This document shows, one piece after another, positions 24,364 to 33,660 of a stretch of DNA of 64,000 nt. The notes under the pieces are model-generated. The model saw only the letters and a list, made by a program, of their open reading frames with translations. It searched no databases and had not been told where the DNA came from. The translations under genes were made by a program, and so were the position numbers. Source of the stretch: Chryseobacterium indologenes (lineage in GTDB: Bacteria > Bacteroidota > Bacteroidia > Flavobacteriales > Weeksellaceae). The stretch is taken from contig NZ_LJOD01000002.1 of NCBI RefSeq assembly GCF_001295265.1, positions 62,001 to 126,000 on the forward strand. The letters run 5' to 3'. How positions within the stretch are numbered: position 1 is the first letter of the stretch; the number at the start of each line of letters is the position of its first letter.

Positions 24364-25722
24364 ATGAAGTTAATTGAACTTGCCAGAGAGCTGAATGTAT
24401 CAGCGGAAGCCATCATACAGTTTATTCAGGATTTCGACCTTGAATTAGGGGTTTGTATCAGCACCAACTTTGAAGTAAAAGAAGATTTTGAAAAATTTGC
24501 ACGTGAAAATGTAAAATTTTTAAGACTTTATGAGAAGGATCTGGATAAAAATAAAACCGTTGAGCAGATCGCAGAAGTCATCAATCAGCCGAAAGAAGAT
24601 ATTGAGAAAGCCATTAAAGAGACCAATCCCAATATTTTTGACAATGGTTTCTTCCGTTCTTCCATCTCCAGTTATGGCATTGATAATAAATTAGGAGGAA
24701 ATTATCAGTTTGTATACGATTATTTCGGGCATAAAACCAGCCTGAGACACAGGGATTTTATCGGTTACAGAGATCTTTTCTTTTATATCTCTTCGGTGTT
24801 GGAGCCGTTTCTTAATCCACAGCAGATCAAAGACTGGGGAATCAATAAACCAGCCGGAATCGTTTTGTACGGTCCTCCGGGTAGCGGTAAAATATTCTGG
24901 GCAACCAAGATTGCCGAAATTATCGGATATCATTTCAAGGAAGTCAAAAAACATTATCTGGGAACTTCATTCATAGACGGAAATAAAACCAATTTCAATG
25001 ATTTCCTGCTCACGATGATGAAAGAAGATAAGGTGTTGCTTTTCCTTGATGATTTCGATGAAATTATGATGCAGCGAAAGGCAGAAACAGACATTGCTTC
25101 CTGTAATCTGGAAACCCAGGAACTCATCCTTCATTACATCGGAAAATTTGAAAAAGAAGAACTGCTCATGGTTGGATCTGCCAATTCCATTGCAGAGATT
25201 GATGAAGAAATCTTAGCGCCGGGAAGATTTGATGTGATGATCCCCGTTTTTCCGCCCAATGCCTCCGAACGTTCAGAAATTATCCTGTATGCGATGACAA
25301 AAGATCTGGAAGCAGATTCTCTGCTGTTTAAGATTCTAAAAAAGAATAAAGCCGATAAAGTTCCGTTCTGGCACGATATTTCTTCAAAAATGAAAGTATT
25401 CAGCAATACCATGCTGATCGACTTTACCCAAAGCCTGAAAAAGAGAATTAAAAATCTTTACCAGAGAACCCGGAACGAAAATCTTAAGATTGATCAGAAC
25501 CTTCTGAATGCAGCCTTGAGAGATGCTGCCGGAAAACTGACCGAAGAATACCTGGAACAGATTGCTCGATTCCTTGCTGATGTGATGATTAATAATTTCG
25601 ATGAATTCCGCTACAGAATACAGGCTTTGAAAAAAGAGCTCGAAACCTATCAGGTAGTAGAAGAACCGAGAAGAGCCATCGGATTTCATCATAACGGGGG
25701 AGAAGATGATGCACAGGGATAA
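24364..25722 (+). CDS. AAA+ ATPase with N-terminal IF2-N-like domain
   Basis: A 452-residue AAA family protein. Residues about 1-45 (MKLIELARELNVSAEAIIQF) resemble the small IF2-N helix-turn-helix fold of initiation factor 2. The AAA module follows: Walker A GPPGSGKI near 172-179, where the usual Thr/Ser after Lys is Ile; Walker B LLFLDDFDE near 225; sensor 1 in VGSANS near 268; and a GRFD arginine-finger-like motif near 286. The C-terminal 110 residues are helical. The IF2-N-like head suggests contact with ribosomes or RNA, but this is inference. Monocistronic or leading a pair with the FAD oxidoreductase 61 nt downstream. Confidence 0.75.
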   Translation: MKLIELARELNVSAEAIIQFIQDFDLELGVCISTNFEVKEDFEKFARENVKFLRLYEKDLDKNKTVEQIAEVINQPKEDIEKAIKETNPNIFDNGFFRSSISSYGIDNKLGGNYQFVYDYFGHKTSLRHRDFIGYRDLFFYISSVLEPFLNPQQIKDWGINKPAGIVLYGPPGSGKIFWATKIAEIIGYHFKEVKKHYLGTSFIDGNKTNFNDFLLTMMKEDKVLLFLDDFDEIMMQRKAETDIASCNLETQELILHYIGKFEKEELLMVGSANSIAEIDEEILAPGRFDVMIPVFPPNASERSEIILYAMTKDLEADSLLFKILKKNKADKVPFWHDISSKMKVFSNTMLIDFTQSLKKRIKNLYQRTRNENLKIDQNLLNAALRDAAGKLTEEYLEQIARFLADVMINNFDEFRYRIQALKKELETYQVVEEPRRAIGFHHNGGEDDAQG

Positions 25723-25783
25723 TAAGCCTGCAAAAGGCATATTTAAATAACAACTATTAATCTTCATTATCTATTAGTTACTC

Positions 25784-26893
25784 ATGAACAACAGCGTCTG
25801 GGAGCTCGAAACCTTCTACAGAAGAAGAAATATTATCATTATAGGATCCGGGTTTTCAGGATTGTGGACGGCTTTGGCAGTGAAAGAAAAATATCCTGAA
25901 AAATCAGTTCTGGTTATAGAGCGAAGTGCTGTTCCGCTGGGAGCTTCAACAAGAAATGCCGGTTTTGCATGTTTTGGCAGCTTAACAGAAGTTATTGCCG
26001 ATTCACAGAAAATGGGCTGGGAGAAAACGTTAGATCTGGTGAGGATGAGGTTTGAAGGACTTCGGAAAATTCAGAATTATTTTAAAAACAGCGAAATTGA
26101 TTTTGAGCTGGACGGAGGTTACGAAATTTTAAATCATAGTGAACCTCTGCAGCAGTTGGATCTGGTCAATGAAAAGCTGAAATCCATAACCGGGCTCGAA
26201 AAAACATATAGTTTGAATCCGGAAAAAATAAAGCAGTTCGGATTGGGTAAATCTGAATTCTTAATTGAAAATACTTGTGAAGGCAGTCTGCATTCGGGAA
26301 AGCTCCTGCAAAAACTTCAGGAAAAATGCCGGGATCTGAAAATTGAATTTTTATTCGGAACAGAAGTAAAAAATGTGAACGAAAAAACGGACGCTGTAGA
26401 GGTCTGGATTTCAGAAGCACTTTTTGTGGAAGCCGATCAGCTGGTTTACTGTACCAACGCTTTCAGCTCAGAATTTCTGAAAAATGAAGAGATCATTCCC
26501 GCCCGAGGGCAGATTATCCTGACGGAACCCATTGAAGATTTAAAATTAAAAGGAACATTCCATTACGATGAAGGTTTTTATTATTTCAGAAATCTGGGAA
26601 ACAGAGTGCTGTTGGGAGGTGGCAGAAATCAGGACCTCAAAACAGAAGAAACAACAGCCTTTCAAACCACAGAATTTTTACAGAATCATCTGGAAAACTT
26701 TATGAGAGAAGTCATTTTACCGGAACAGGACTTTAAAATTGCGCTCCGCTGGTCAGGAATTATGGCGATGGGATCAGAAAAAAGTCCGGTTGTAAAGCAG
26801 CTTTCAGAAAGACAGTTCTGCGGAGTAAGGCTCTCCGGAATGGGAGTGGCCCTAGCTCCAAAAATAGGGGAGGACATAGCTGAAATGATTTAA
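25784..26893 (+). CDS. FAD-dependent oxidoreductase (DAO family)
   Basis: A 369-residue flavoenzyme of the D-amino-acid oxidase-like family. The FAD-binding Rossmann motif IIIIGSGFSGLWTAL is near 17-31, with the acidic residue VIERS near 46. A C-terminal FAD block (GVRLSGMGVALAPKIGED near 345-362) closes the fold. The substrate (amino acid, glycerol-phosphate or similar) cannot be told from sequence. It follows the AAA+ ATPase by 61 nt and converges on the small hypothetical gene with only a 2-nt gap, so no terminator can fit between them. Confidence 0.85.
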   Translation: MNNSVWELETFYRRRNIIIIGSGFSGLWTALAVKEKYPEKSVLVIERSAVPLGASTRNAGFACFGSLTEVIADSQKMGWEKTLDLVRMRFEGLRKIQNYFKNSEIDFELDGGYEILNHSEPLQQLDLVNEKLKSITGLEKTYSLNPEKIKQFGLGKSEFLIENTCEGSLHSGKLLQKLQEKCRDLKIEFLFGTEVKNVNEKTDAVEVWISEALFVEADQLVYCTNAFSSEFLKNEEIIPARGQIILTEPIEDLKLKGTFHYDEGFYYFRNLGNRVLLGGGRNQDLKTEETTAFQTTEFLQNHLENFMREVILPEQDFKIALRWSGIMAMGSEKSPVVKQLSERQFCGVRLSGMGVALAPKIGEDIAEMI

Positions 26894-26895
26894 CG

Positions 26896-27177
26896 TCACA
26901 AATCTTCCCACCAATCCATAATATCATCAGTTATTTTTTCTGAATTGAATTCATATCTGTAAAGACCATAACCCACACACAGTTCGCTTTCTATTATACC
27001 CTGTATTTTTTGTGAATCTGCTCCTTTTTCCAATTGCTGAAGAACCTTTTCTGCAAGATAAGCACAGAAGGCTTTATCCATTCCGGGACTTATATTCATT
27101 GATATGATCAGCTTTTTCAGTTGCAAGGAATTCGCCCGGTGCTCATTAATTAAAATATTGATGTAGTTTTTATTCAT
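26896..27177 (-). CDS. Hypothetical protein, 93 residues
   Basis: A small helical, charged protein with no signal peptide or membrane segment. Distinctive parts are the central KVLQQLEKGADSQKIQG region and a C-terminal DDIMDWWEDL, with two Cys (near 38 and 67). I do not recognise a family. It converges with the FAD oxidoreductase gene and lies 366 nt from prfB. Coding character looks genuine because the frame is well populated and start and stop are tidy. Confidence 0.55.
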   Translation of the reverse strand: MNKNYINILINEHRANSLQLKKLIISMNISPGMDKAFCAYLAEKVLQQLEKGADSQKIQGIIESELCVGYGLYRYEFNSEKITDDIMDWWEDL

Positions 27178-27365
27178 TCAGATAGTATTTCGGAATCAGA
27201 TGCAAAACCAGGAACGAACCCAAAACATACAAAATCCAAACCTGGAATCATCTGCTAAAACCTTGTATTTCAAAAATATTGAAGCGCCCTTGTTTATCTT
27301 AAAAATGTTCGCTATTATTCATTCTGATTAATAAAAGGTATTTTCCCCAGCTTTTAAGACTGATT

Positions 27366-27373
27366 TATATTTG
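27366..27373 (+). promoter_or_regulatory. Orphan -7 element (TATATTTG)
   Basis: Exact TAnnTTTG match 29 nt before an 18-codon ORF (27402-27458, MEILINLSVLLTAWNLKL). No long gene follows before prfB, so the transcript may be a leader or a truncated gene. Confidence 0.4.
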
Positions 27374-27430
27374 TTAGGATAAATATACATTAAAAAAAGA
27401 AATGGAAATTTTAATAAATCTTTCTGTTCT

Positions 27431-27498
27431 GTTGACGGCTTGGAACCTTAAACTGTAAACCCTGAACTTTAAACAGGAAACCTTGAATTCTGAATCCT
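27431..27498. repeat. Word-repetitive spacer upstream of prfB
   Basis: Variants of the words AACCTTAAACTG, AAACCCTGAACTTTAAAC and AAACCTTGAATTCTG recur end to end. Similar to the repetitive spacers at 15321, 15995 and 33661 in style, not in exact sequence. Confidence 0.45.
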
Positions 27499-27543
27499 CA
27501 ACTGACAAAAGAATTCCGTATTTTTGTATAAAATTAAAAATTC

Positions 27544-28656
27544 GTGATCAACAACGACCAGATAAAAGAAGTTCAGTCGAGAATAGAAGACTTACATAAA
27601 TATCTTCAGATTGAAAAAAAGAAGATAGAAATTGCCAATGACGATGAGAAAACAGCTGCTCCGGAATTTTGGGACAATCCGAAAGAAGCCGAAGCTTTTC
27701 TGAAACAGCTCCGTTCCAAAAAAAGATGGGTAGAAGATTATGAAGAGATCAGAACCCAGTTTGAAGATTTGCAGGTTCTTATGGAATTTGCAAAAGAAGA
27801 TCCTGATTCTGAAAAAGAGTTAGACGAAACTTTTCCTCAGCTGGTAGAAAAGATTGAGGACCTGGAATTCAAAAATATGCTTTCCAATGAAGGGGACGAA
27901 CTTTCAGCAGTGCTTCAGATCACAGCAGGAGCCGGAGGTACGGAAAGCTGTGACTGGGCTTCCATGCTGATGAGAATGTACACCATGTGGGCAGAAAAAC
28001 AGGGATATAAGATTCGCGAACTCAATTTTCAGGAAGGCGATGTAGCCGGAGTAAAAACTGTTACGCTGGAAATAGACGGGGAATACGCTTTCGGATACCT
28101 GAAAGGAGAGAACGGGGTACACAGGCTGGTAAGAATTTCACCTTTTGACAGTAATGCAAAACGTCATACGAGCTTCGTGTCCGTGTATGTTTATCCTTTA
28201 GTAGATGATACTATCGAGATCAATATTAACCCTGCGGATATTTCATTTGAAACAATGAGGTCATCCGGAGCAGGAGGTCAGAACGTAAACAAGGTAGAAA
28301 CCGCTGTACGTCTCCGCCACGCACCCACCGGAATTATTATTGAAAACTCAGAATCCCGCTCACAGCTTCAGAACAAGGAAAAAGCAATGCAGCTCCTTCG
28401 TTCAAGACTTTATGAAATGGAACTGGAAGAACGTATGAAAGCCAGAAACGAGATTGAAGCCAATAAAATGAAGATCGAGTGGGGAAGCCAGATCAGAAAC
28501 TATGTAATGCATCCGTATAAACTGGTAAAAGATGTACGCTCAGGCCACGAAACCTCGGATGTGGATTCTGTAATGAACGGAAATCTCACCCCATTCCTGA
28601 AAGCCTTCCTGATGGCCGATGGTACCGCAGTTTCTGATGATGATCCTGACTTGTAA
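27544..28656 (+). CDS. prfB: Peptide chain release factor 2, no programmed frameshift
   Basis: Releases completed peptides at UAA and UGA codons. A 370-residue RF2 with the codon-recognition tripeptide SPF near 201 and the GGQ motif near 244, which contacts the peptidyl-transferase centre. Start is GTG at 27544: an in-frame TAA lies just upstream at 27535 and no ATG is present in the N-terminal region. The frame is continuous through the position (about codon 25) where many RF2 genes carry a TGA for autoregulatory +1 frameshifting, so that feedback is absent here. A -7 element TATTTTTG lies at 27519-27526. Confidence 0.93.
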   Translation: MINNDQIKEVQSRIEDLHKYLQIEKKKIEIANDDEKTAAPEFWDNPKEAEAFLKQLRSKKRWVEDYEEIRTQFEDLQVLMEFAKEDPDSEKELDETFPQLVEKIEDLEFKNMLSNEGDELSAVLQITAGAGGTESCDWASMLMRMYTMWAEKQGYKIRELNFQEGDVAGVKTVTLEIDGEYAFGYLKGENGVHRLVRISPFDSNAKRHTSFVSVYVYPLVDDTIEININPADISFETMRSSGAGGQNVNKVETAVRLRHAPTGIIIENSESRSQLQNKEKAMQLLRSRLYEMELEERMKARNEIEANKMKIEWGSQIRNYVMHPYKLVKDVRSGHETSDVDSVMNGNLTPFLKAFLMADGTAVSDDDPDL

Positions 28657-28697
28657 AATATCATGTCTGTATTTTAGTTAAAATCTTATAATTAATT

Positions 28698-28727
28698 TTT
28701 GTTTCAGACTTTTTACGCTTATTTTTG
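28698..28727 (+). promoter_or_regulatory. Promoter of DedA gene
   Basis: TTTG at 28698-28701, 18-nt spacer, TATTTTTG at 28720-28727: the full Bacteroidota promoter pattern. It implies a leader of about 10 nt. Confidence 0.75.
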
Positions 28728-28743
28728 TTGCTAATCGTTATTT

Positions 28744-29439
28744 ATGGAAGATTTCAATAGCTGGAAAGATTTACTGAACCCCGAATTTTATATCAAAATG
28801 GGTGGGTTCTGGCTTATTTTATTCATTGTTTTTGCCGAGACCGGACTTTTTGTAGGATTTTTCCTCCCGGGAGACTCACTACTTTTCGTTTCAGGGATTT
28901 ATGCCGTTGAAATCATCAAAGAGACTTTTGGCTCTACAGGGAGCGATTTTTTAGATACCACACTTCTGGCTACCGGGGTTGCCATTGCAGCTGTGATAGG
29001 AAATGAAGTGGGATATTATTTCGGAAGAAAAACAGGTCCTGCTCTTTATAAGAGACCAGATTCAATGCTGTTTAAGAAAAAATACCTTTACCAGGCGCAT
29101 GACTTCTTTGAAAAGCATGGTGCACTGGCGATTATTATGGCCAGATTTCTACCGGTAGTAAGAACATTTACTCCTATTGTTGCCGGAATTGTAAAGATGG
29201 ATAAGAAAGAATTCCTTAGAGATAATATTATCGGAGGGGTGCTATGGTCATTCATTCTGATTTTTGCAGGGCATTACCTTGATAAATTGTTCATGGAACA
29301 GTTTGGTATCAATTTAAAGGAAAAACTGGAATACATTATTATAGTTATCGTACTTGTAACAACACTTCCGGTCATCATTAAATTTGCTTTCGGAAAAAAA
29401 GAGGATTTCTCTAAATATGAAAATAAAGATTTTGAATAA
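28744..29439 (+). CDS. DedA family membrane protein
   Basis: A 231-residue inner-membrane protein with about five hydrophobic segments, including a long one near 15-45 and one near 195-220. The DedA/SNARE-associated core is seen: FLPGDSLLF near 39-47, GNEVGYYFGRKTGP near 86-99 and ARFLPVVRTFTPIVAG near 132-147. DedA proteins help lipid carrier recycling and drug or pH tolerance; the particular substrate here is unknown. Monocistronic with a strong promoter; converges on a lipoprotein esterase gene over a bidirectional terminator. Confidence 0.93.
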   Translation: MEDFNSWKDLLNPEFYIKMGGFWLILFIVFAETGLFVGFFLPGDSLLFVSGIYAVEIIKETFGSTGSDFLDTTLLATGVAIAAVIGNEVGYYFGRKTGPALYKRPDSMLFKKKYLYQAHDFFEKHGALAIIMARFLPVVRTFTPIVAGIVKMDKKEFLRDNIIGGVLWSFILIFAGHYLDKLFMEQFGINLKEKLEYIIIVIVLVTTLPVIIKFAFGKKEDFSKYENKDFE

Positions 29440-29461
29440 GAATTCAACAATATTATAATCC

Positions 29462-29492
29462 ATAACCTGCTTTTTTAGCGGGTTATTTTTTT
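29462..29492. terminator. Bidirectional terminator
   Basis: Stem AACCTGC/GCGGGTT (one G-U pair) followed by seven T, between DedA and the esterase gene. It overlaps the esterase stop codon at 29483-29485. Confidence 0.8.
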
Positions 29493-30352
29493 ATCCATTC
29501 CAGAATATTCGGATAAATAATGCTGTCTCTTTTTCTTTTGCTGAAAAGCCTTGGAACATGTCCGGTTTTTTTCATAAAGACCAGCTTATGCGGAATATTC
29601 TCCCGGGTAAGTACAGAATCCATGGCAATTGCCTGATGCTGGTTGACCAGAAAGTCATTATTTCCTTGGAAAAGAAGAGTAGGGACACTCGTAATATTGG
29701 CGATAGGGCTGGCTTCTTTAAAGGCTTCAGATATGTTTTTCCGGTCAAACTTCGTTCCCACTACTTTCTGGAAAGTGGGAGAGGTGTATTTGGAGTAAAA
29801 TGAATTCAGATATTCGGGGCTGTAAAAATCAGTCGGCCCGCTCAGGGAAATAATCTTTTTGACCTGATCCGGATGTTTATAGCCGTAAAGAAGGGCAAGA
29901 TGTCCTCCTGCACTTTCTCCCAGCAATATGTAGTTATCAGGCTCCAGCTCTGCCTTTTCCGAAAGGGAATTAAACTTTTCAATAGCAAGCCCAATATCTT
30001 CCAGCTGTTGCTTATATGTAATTTTTTTCCTTTTGGAGACCAGCCTGTAATTCATATTGATGCTCGGAATCTGGTTTTTAAAAAGCATTTTCTGGACCTG
30101 GATCATGTGCTCTTTTTTTCCGAGGGTCCATGCACCACCATGTACAATAAGCACTACCGGACTGTTTTCAGGATAATCCAAAGGAAGAAAAACATCCATC
30201 TTTTGTCTTTTATGCTCACCATATTTTAAATTATAGATCTTCTGCTGGCCGCCGGGTCCCACCCAAACCCTGAATTTGGTATTACATGACTGAAGCAGGA
30301 AACTGATGCAGCCAACTGCGAAAAAATGGTATCTCAGAATGAGCTTTTTCAT
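29483..30352 (-). CDS. Alpha/beta hydrolase lipoprotein (esterase/lipase-like)
   Basis: A 289-residue lipid-anchored hydrolase. The signal peptide ends in lipobox LLQSC near residue 23. The oxyanion motif HGGAW near 70-74 and nucleophile elbow GESAGG near 145-150 place it with the HSL/carboxylesterase type (BD-FAE-like). The acid is probably in NNDFLV near 251 and the His in KTGHVPR near 272. The substrate is unknown; acyl ester hydrolysis is inferred. Monocistronic, ending on the shared terminator. Confidence 0.87.
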   Translation of the reverse strand: MKKLILRYHFFAVGCISFLLQSCNTKFRVWVGPGGQQKIYNLKYGEHKRQKMDVFLPLDYPENSPVVLIVHGGAWTLGKKEHMIQVQKMLFKNQIPSINMNYRLVSKRKKITYKQQLEDIGLAIEKFNSLSEKAELEPDNYILLGESAGGHLALLYGYKHPDQVKKIISLSGPTDFYSPEYLNSFYSKYTSPTFQKVVGTKFDRKNISEAFKEASPIANITSVPTLLFQGNNDFLVNQHQAIAMDSVLTRENIPHKLVFMKKTGHVPRLFSKRKRDSIIYPNILEWIKK

Positions 30353-30398
30353 AGATTAAAAATACAAAATAAACAGGAAATAGAAGCGGGAGAAAGGT

Positions 30399-31295
30399 CT
30401 ATTCAAGGATGATTTTATTATTGCATCGGTCCTCATCCCAGTAGATTATTTTGGTTATATAGCCTTCGCGGCAGTTGCATGGGGCGGAAACCGGAATATA
30501 GGCAGATTTTTTTAAGAAGCGCCTGTTCTTTTTATCCAAATGGTAAACCTCATCTACAGGATATTCTGTAATTGTTTTTTCGGATGTATCTTCATTTTTA
30601 GAATAGGAATATTCTTCAGAAAGGATTCCGTTCTTATACACTTCAATAAGCTCCGGGCCGTACAGTGAATCCTGGTAGACGTATGTATATTCGCTGAACT
30701 CATTACCATGCTGATGAAAACTATATTCTAACTGATATTGTTGATTGTAGAAGTAGTAGAAGACTTCATAATCCGGGTTGTTTTCGTTTTCTCTGCTGTA
30801 AAGCTGAAGATATTTCTGTGGAGAGCTGAGATCAATATCTTTGATTTTTTTCAGATCTTCAGTTCCTTTATATCTGATTACAGGATTATTCTGGCCAGAA
30901 TACATAAAATAAAATCTCCTGTCATCTCCGGATTTTTGGGCGTAATGCATCCTGTTGATACTGTCATATTGTATTTTTTCGTTACAGCTGAAACGAATTT
31001 TGCCTTTATATTTTTCAAAAGCTATTTCGGATAATTCCTTTTTCAGGTCTTTAAGCCGTCCGTAAATTTTAGTCCCTTCTTCGCTGCTAATCTCAGAAAT
31101 AACAGGTTTTCCGCTTTCTATACAAACTGTTTTAAGAGATTTTAAATCGCATTGAAGATAATCTCGTGATTTCTGGGCAGAAAATAGCAATGGAACAATA
31201 CCCAATAGGAGAAGCCTGATTTTACTATAGAAGTTTTTCAATGATATAAATAAACTACATAAAAAAATCAAAAAAAAGAAAAATAAAGATCTCAT
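30399..31295 (-). CDS. Hypothetical exported protein
   Basis: A protein of 298 residues if the ATG at 31295 is used. Two hydrophobic stretches lie near the N-terminus, the second (LLLLGIVPLLFSAQ) looking like a signal peptide that ends in SAQ. A TTG at 31241 would start directly at that signal peptide, so the true start is uncertain. The mature part is rich in Tyr, Lys, Glu and Asp and contains repeated beta-like YxY patterns (for example YYFYNQQYQLEYSF near 190). I recognise no family. The two Cys in the CNCREG block near 272 could form a disulfide. Confidence 0.6.
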   Translation of the reverse strand: MRSLFFFFLIFLCSLFISLKNFYSKIRLLLLGIVPLLFSAQKSRDYLQCDLKSLKTVCIESGKPVISEISSEEGTKIYGRLKDLKKELSEIAFEKYKGKIRFSCNEKIQYDSINRMHYAQKSGDDRRFYFMYSGQNNPVIRYKGTEDLKKIKDIDLSSPQKYLQLYSRENENNPDYEVFYYFYNQQYQLEYSFHQHGNEFSEYTYVYQDSLYGPELIEVYKNGILSEEYSYSKNEDTSEKTITEYPVDEVYHLDKKNRRFLKKSAYIPVSAPCNCREGYITKIIYWDEDRCNNKIILE

Positions 31296-31408
31296 ATTTT
31301 GTTTGGGGTTTATATTTTTCGGTGTATCACGAATATACAAATATCACTTCATATCGTCATCAAAAAAGAGTTGATAGGACTTCATAAAAATTAATGTTTT
31401 GTAAACCG

Positions 31409-31438
31409 TTTGAAAATAGAATTAAATAATTATTTTTG
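31409..31438 (+). promoter_or_regulatory. Promoter of DUF808 gene
   Basis: TTTG (31409-31412), 18-nt spacer, TATTTTTG (31431-31438): complete promoter pattern, 34 nt before the ATG. Confidence 0.75.
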
Positions 31439-31472
31439 CTCAACTTAACAAATATTAAAAAAAGATTAAAAT

Positions 31473-32354
31473 ATGGCGTCAGGCTTTTTTGCAATTTTAG
31501 ATGATATTGCAGCATTGATGGATGATGTGGCGGTTACCAGTAAACTGGCGACACAGAAAACAGCAGGAATTTTAGGGGATGACCTTGCTGTAAATGCAGA
31601 AAAGGCAACCGGTTTCCTTTCCTCCCGCGAACTTCCGGTATTGTGGGCGATTACAAAAGGTTCATTCATTAATAAACTGATTATTCTTCCTATAGCTTTT
31701 TTACTCAACTGGCTCTATAAACCGGCTATTGAAATTATTCTTATCCTGGGAGGATTATATCTGGCCTTTGAAGGAGTGGAAAAGATCATCGAATTTTTAT
31801 TTCACCGTTCCAAAAAAGGACATGAAGTGGTTGAAGAAAGTAAAGAAGATGAGAACTCTGAAGTTTCTGAAAAATCAAAAATAAACTCAGCCATAAGAAC
31901 AGATTTTATTCTTTCTATTGAAATTGTAATTATAGCTTTGGGGACTGTTATTCAGGAAAATCATCCGCTTATTACCCAGATTATTACAGTAACGTTCGTT
32001 TCATTTATTGCCACTGTCGGTGTATATGGAATTGTTGCCCTTATTGTAAGAATGGATGATGCAGGGTTTAAATTAATTAAAAAGAGCAATGATAAAGGAG
32101 TTGTTTCCAAACTGGGACATTTATTGGTAAAAGCACTTCCTGTGATCATTAAAATATTAGGGGTAGTGGGAACTATCGCCCTTATCCTGGTCTCAGGCGG
32201 AATTTTCGCCCATAACATTCATTATCTTCATGAACTGCTTCCCACTTGGCCTTCCATCCTGAAAGAGTTTACTTTCGGAATTGTAGGTGGATTGGCTGCC
32301 GTAGCTGTTTTCACAGTCGGGAAAATGATGTATTCCCTGGCTATAAAGAAATAA
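31473..32354 (+). CDS. DUF808 (YedI-like) membrane protein
   Basis: A 293-residue inner-membrane protein matching DUF808/YedI in length and opening (MASGFFAILDDIAALMDDVA, cut here to the core FFAILDDIAAL). About six to seven hydrophobic segments are seen, including near 72-95, 148-165 and 180-200. The function is unknown; family members are conserved inner-membrane proteins. The gene is monocistronic with a complete promoter and a strong hairpin terminator. Confidence 0.88.
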   Translation: MASGFFAILDDIAALMDDVAVTSKLATQKTAGILGDDLAVNAEKATGFLSSRELPVLWAITKGSFINKLIILPIAFLLNWLYKPAIEIILILGGLYLAFEGVEKIIEFLFHRSKKGHEVVEESKEDENSEVSEKSKINSAIRTDFILSIEIVIIALGTVIQENHPLITQIITVTFVSFIATVGVYGIVALIVRMDDAGFKLIKKSNDKGVVSKLGHLLVKALPVIIKILGVVGTIALILVSGGIFAHNIHYLHELLPTWPSILKEFTFGIVGGLAAVAVFTVGKMMYSLAIKK

Positions 32355-32372
32355 TTGATTAACTATAATTGA

Positions 32373-32407
32373 AAAAAGCTCAGCAGTAATCCACTGCTGA
32401 GCTTTTT
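32373..32407. terminator. Terminator after DUF808 gene
   Basis: A 15-bp perfect stem with a 5-nt loop and T-rich end. Confidence 0.9.
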
Positions 32408-32500
32408 GTTGTATGCTTTATGATGATTTTATTGGGCAGAATATATTTTTGTTTCTGCTTTATTTTGCTCTCTGAGTTTTTGTTTATCTTTTAACTACAA

Positions 32501-32528
32501 ACAAAAAAGGATTCCCGTAAGAATCCTT
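32501..32528 (-). terminator. Terminator of grpE-dnaJ operon
   Basis: Stem AAGGATTC/GAATCCTT, loop of 6 nt, T-run on the minus strand. Confidence 0.75.
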
Positions 32529-32535
32529 CTGTATA

Positions 32536-33654
32536 TTAATTGAATAAATCTTTCACTTTGTCAAAGAAAGTTTTTTCCTTTCCGGATGGTTCTGCAACCA
32601 TTTCTCCGCTGTTCATCTGCTTTTCAAAGAAATCTTTTTGTTCTTTATTAAGCTTTTGCGGGGTCCATACATTGATGTGGATGAACATATCACCTTTTCC
32701 ATAGCTGTCAATGCTTGGAAGTCCTTTTCCTGCAAGTCTCAGAATTTTTCCGGACTGCGTTCCCGGGTCAACCGTAATCTTCACTTTTCCGCCTACGGTA
32801 GGAACCTCTTTTTTCGTTCCCAGTGCTGCTTCAGCAAATGAAATGTATAATTCCTGGTGAAGATTGTCGCCTTCTCTTTTGATGGTTTTATCAACTTCCT
32901 CTTCAATAATTACCAATAAATCTCCCGGAATTCCTCCGAAAGGGGCATCATTTCCTTTTCCTCTTACATTAAGCTGGATTCCGTCTCTTGCTCCCGCAGG
33001 AATATTGATGGTTACTTCCTCCTCATCTTTGATCAGTCCCTGAGCATTGGCTCCTGCCGGAATTTTATCAGCTACTTTACCGATTCCCTGACAGGTTCCG
33101 CAGGTAGTCTGGGTCTGCATTTGCCCGAACATGGTATTCATTACTTTAAGCTGAACACCGGATCCGTTACAGGTAGGACAGGTTTTGGAAGTAGCCCCTT
33201 CCGCCATCTTCATTTTTTTTACTTTAATGGTTTTCTGGGTACCGTTCACCATCTCTTCAAGGCTCAGCTTAATTCTGATTCTTAAATTGGAACCTCTTGC
33301 CTGCTGACGGCCACCTCCGCCACCTCCGAAACCTCCAAAGCCACCACCGAAAATATCTCCGAACTGGCTGAAAATGTCTTCCATATTCATACCACCTCCG
33401 AAGCCTCCACCTCCGAAACCACCGTTGCCGCCCACTCCGGCATGGCCAAACTGGTCATATCGGGCACGCTTCTGATCATCGCTCAGGATTTCGTAAGCTT
33501 CTGCAGCTTCTTTAAATTTTTCTTCAGCCTCTTTATCACCCGGGTTTTTGTCAGGGTGATATTTGATGGCCATTTTTCTATAGGCTTTCTTTATTTCGTC
33601 GCCTGAAGCAGATTTACTGATCTCCAGAACCTCGTAATAATCTCTCTTTGACAT
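32536..33654 (-). CDS. dnaJ: Chaperone DnaJ with two instead of four CxxCxGxG motifs
   Basis: Hsp40 co-chaperone that feeds clients to DnaK. A 372-residue type I protein: J domain about 1-70 with HPD in YHPDKNPG near 32-39, a Gly/Phe-rich linker about 75-120, then a zinc region and C-terminal peptide-binding domain. Only two zinc motifs are present, CPTCNGSG and CGTCQGIG (near 160 and 183), corresponding to the second and third motifs of E. coli DnaJ. The first and fourth are absent, so only zinc site II should remain. It follows grpE in the same operon across a word-repetitive spacer. Confidence 0.93.
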   Translation of the reverse strand: MSKRDYYEVLEISKSASGDEIKKAYRKMAIKYHPDKNPGDKEAEEKFKEAAEAYEILSDDQKRARYDQFGHAGVGGNGGFGGGGFGGGMNMEDIFSQFGDIFGGGFGGFGGGGGGRQQARGSNLRIRIKLSLEEMVNGTQKTIKVKKMKMAEGATSKTCPTCNGSGVQLKVMNTMFGQMQTQTTCGTCQGIGKVADKIPAGANAQGLIKDEEEVTINIPAGARDGIQLNVRGKGNDAPFGGIPGDLLVIIEEEVDKTIKREGDNLHQELYISFAEAALGTKKEVPTVGGKVKITVDPGTQSGKILRLAGKGLPSIDSYGKGDMFIHINVWTPQKLNKEQKDFFEKQMNSGEMVAEPSGKEKTFFDKVKDLFN

Positions 33655-33660
33655 AATGCT

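Larger units (their letters stand above)
27178..27543. other. Spacer with orphan promoter and word-repetitive stretch
   Basis: 366 bases between divergent genes. It holds a perfect -7 element at 27366-27373, an 18-codon ORF at 27402-27458 and, overlapping it and continuing to 27498, repeated words such as CCTTAAACTGTAAACC and CTTTAAACAGGAAACC. The -7 element of prfB lies at 27519-27526. Confidence 0.55.

Noticed and set aside
27544..27640. Programmed frameshift in prfB
   Set aside because: No in-frame TGA is present at the expected position, and the reading frame is complete.
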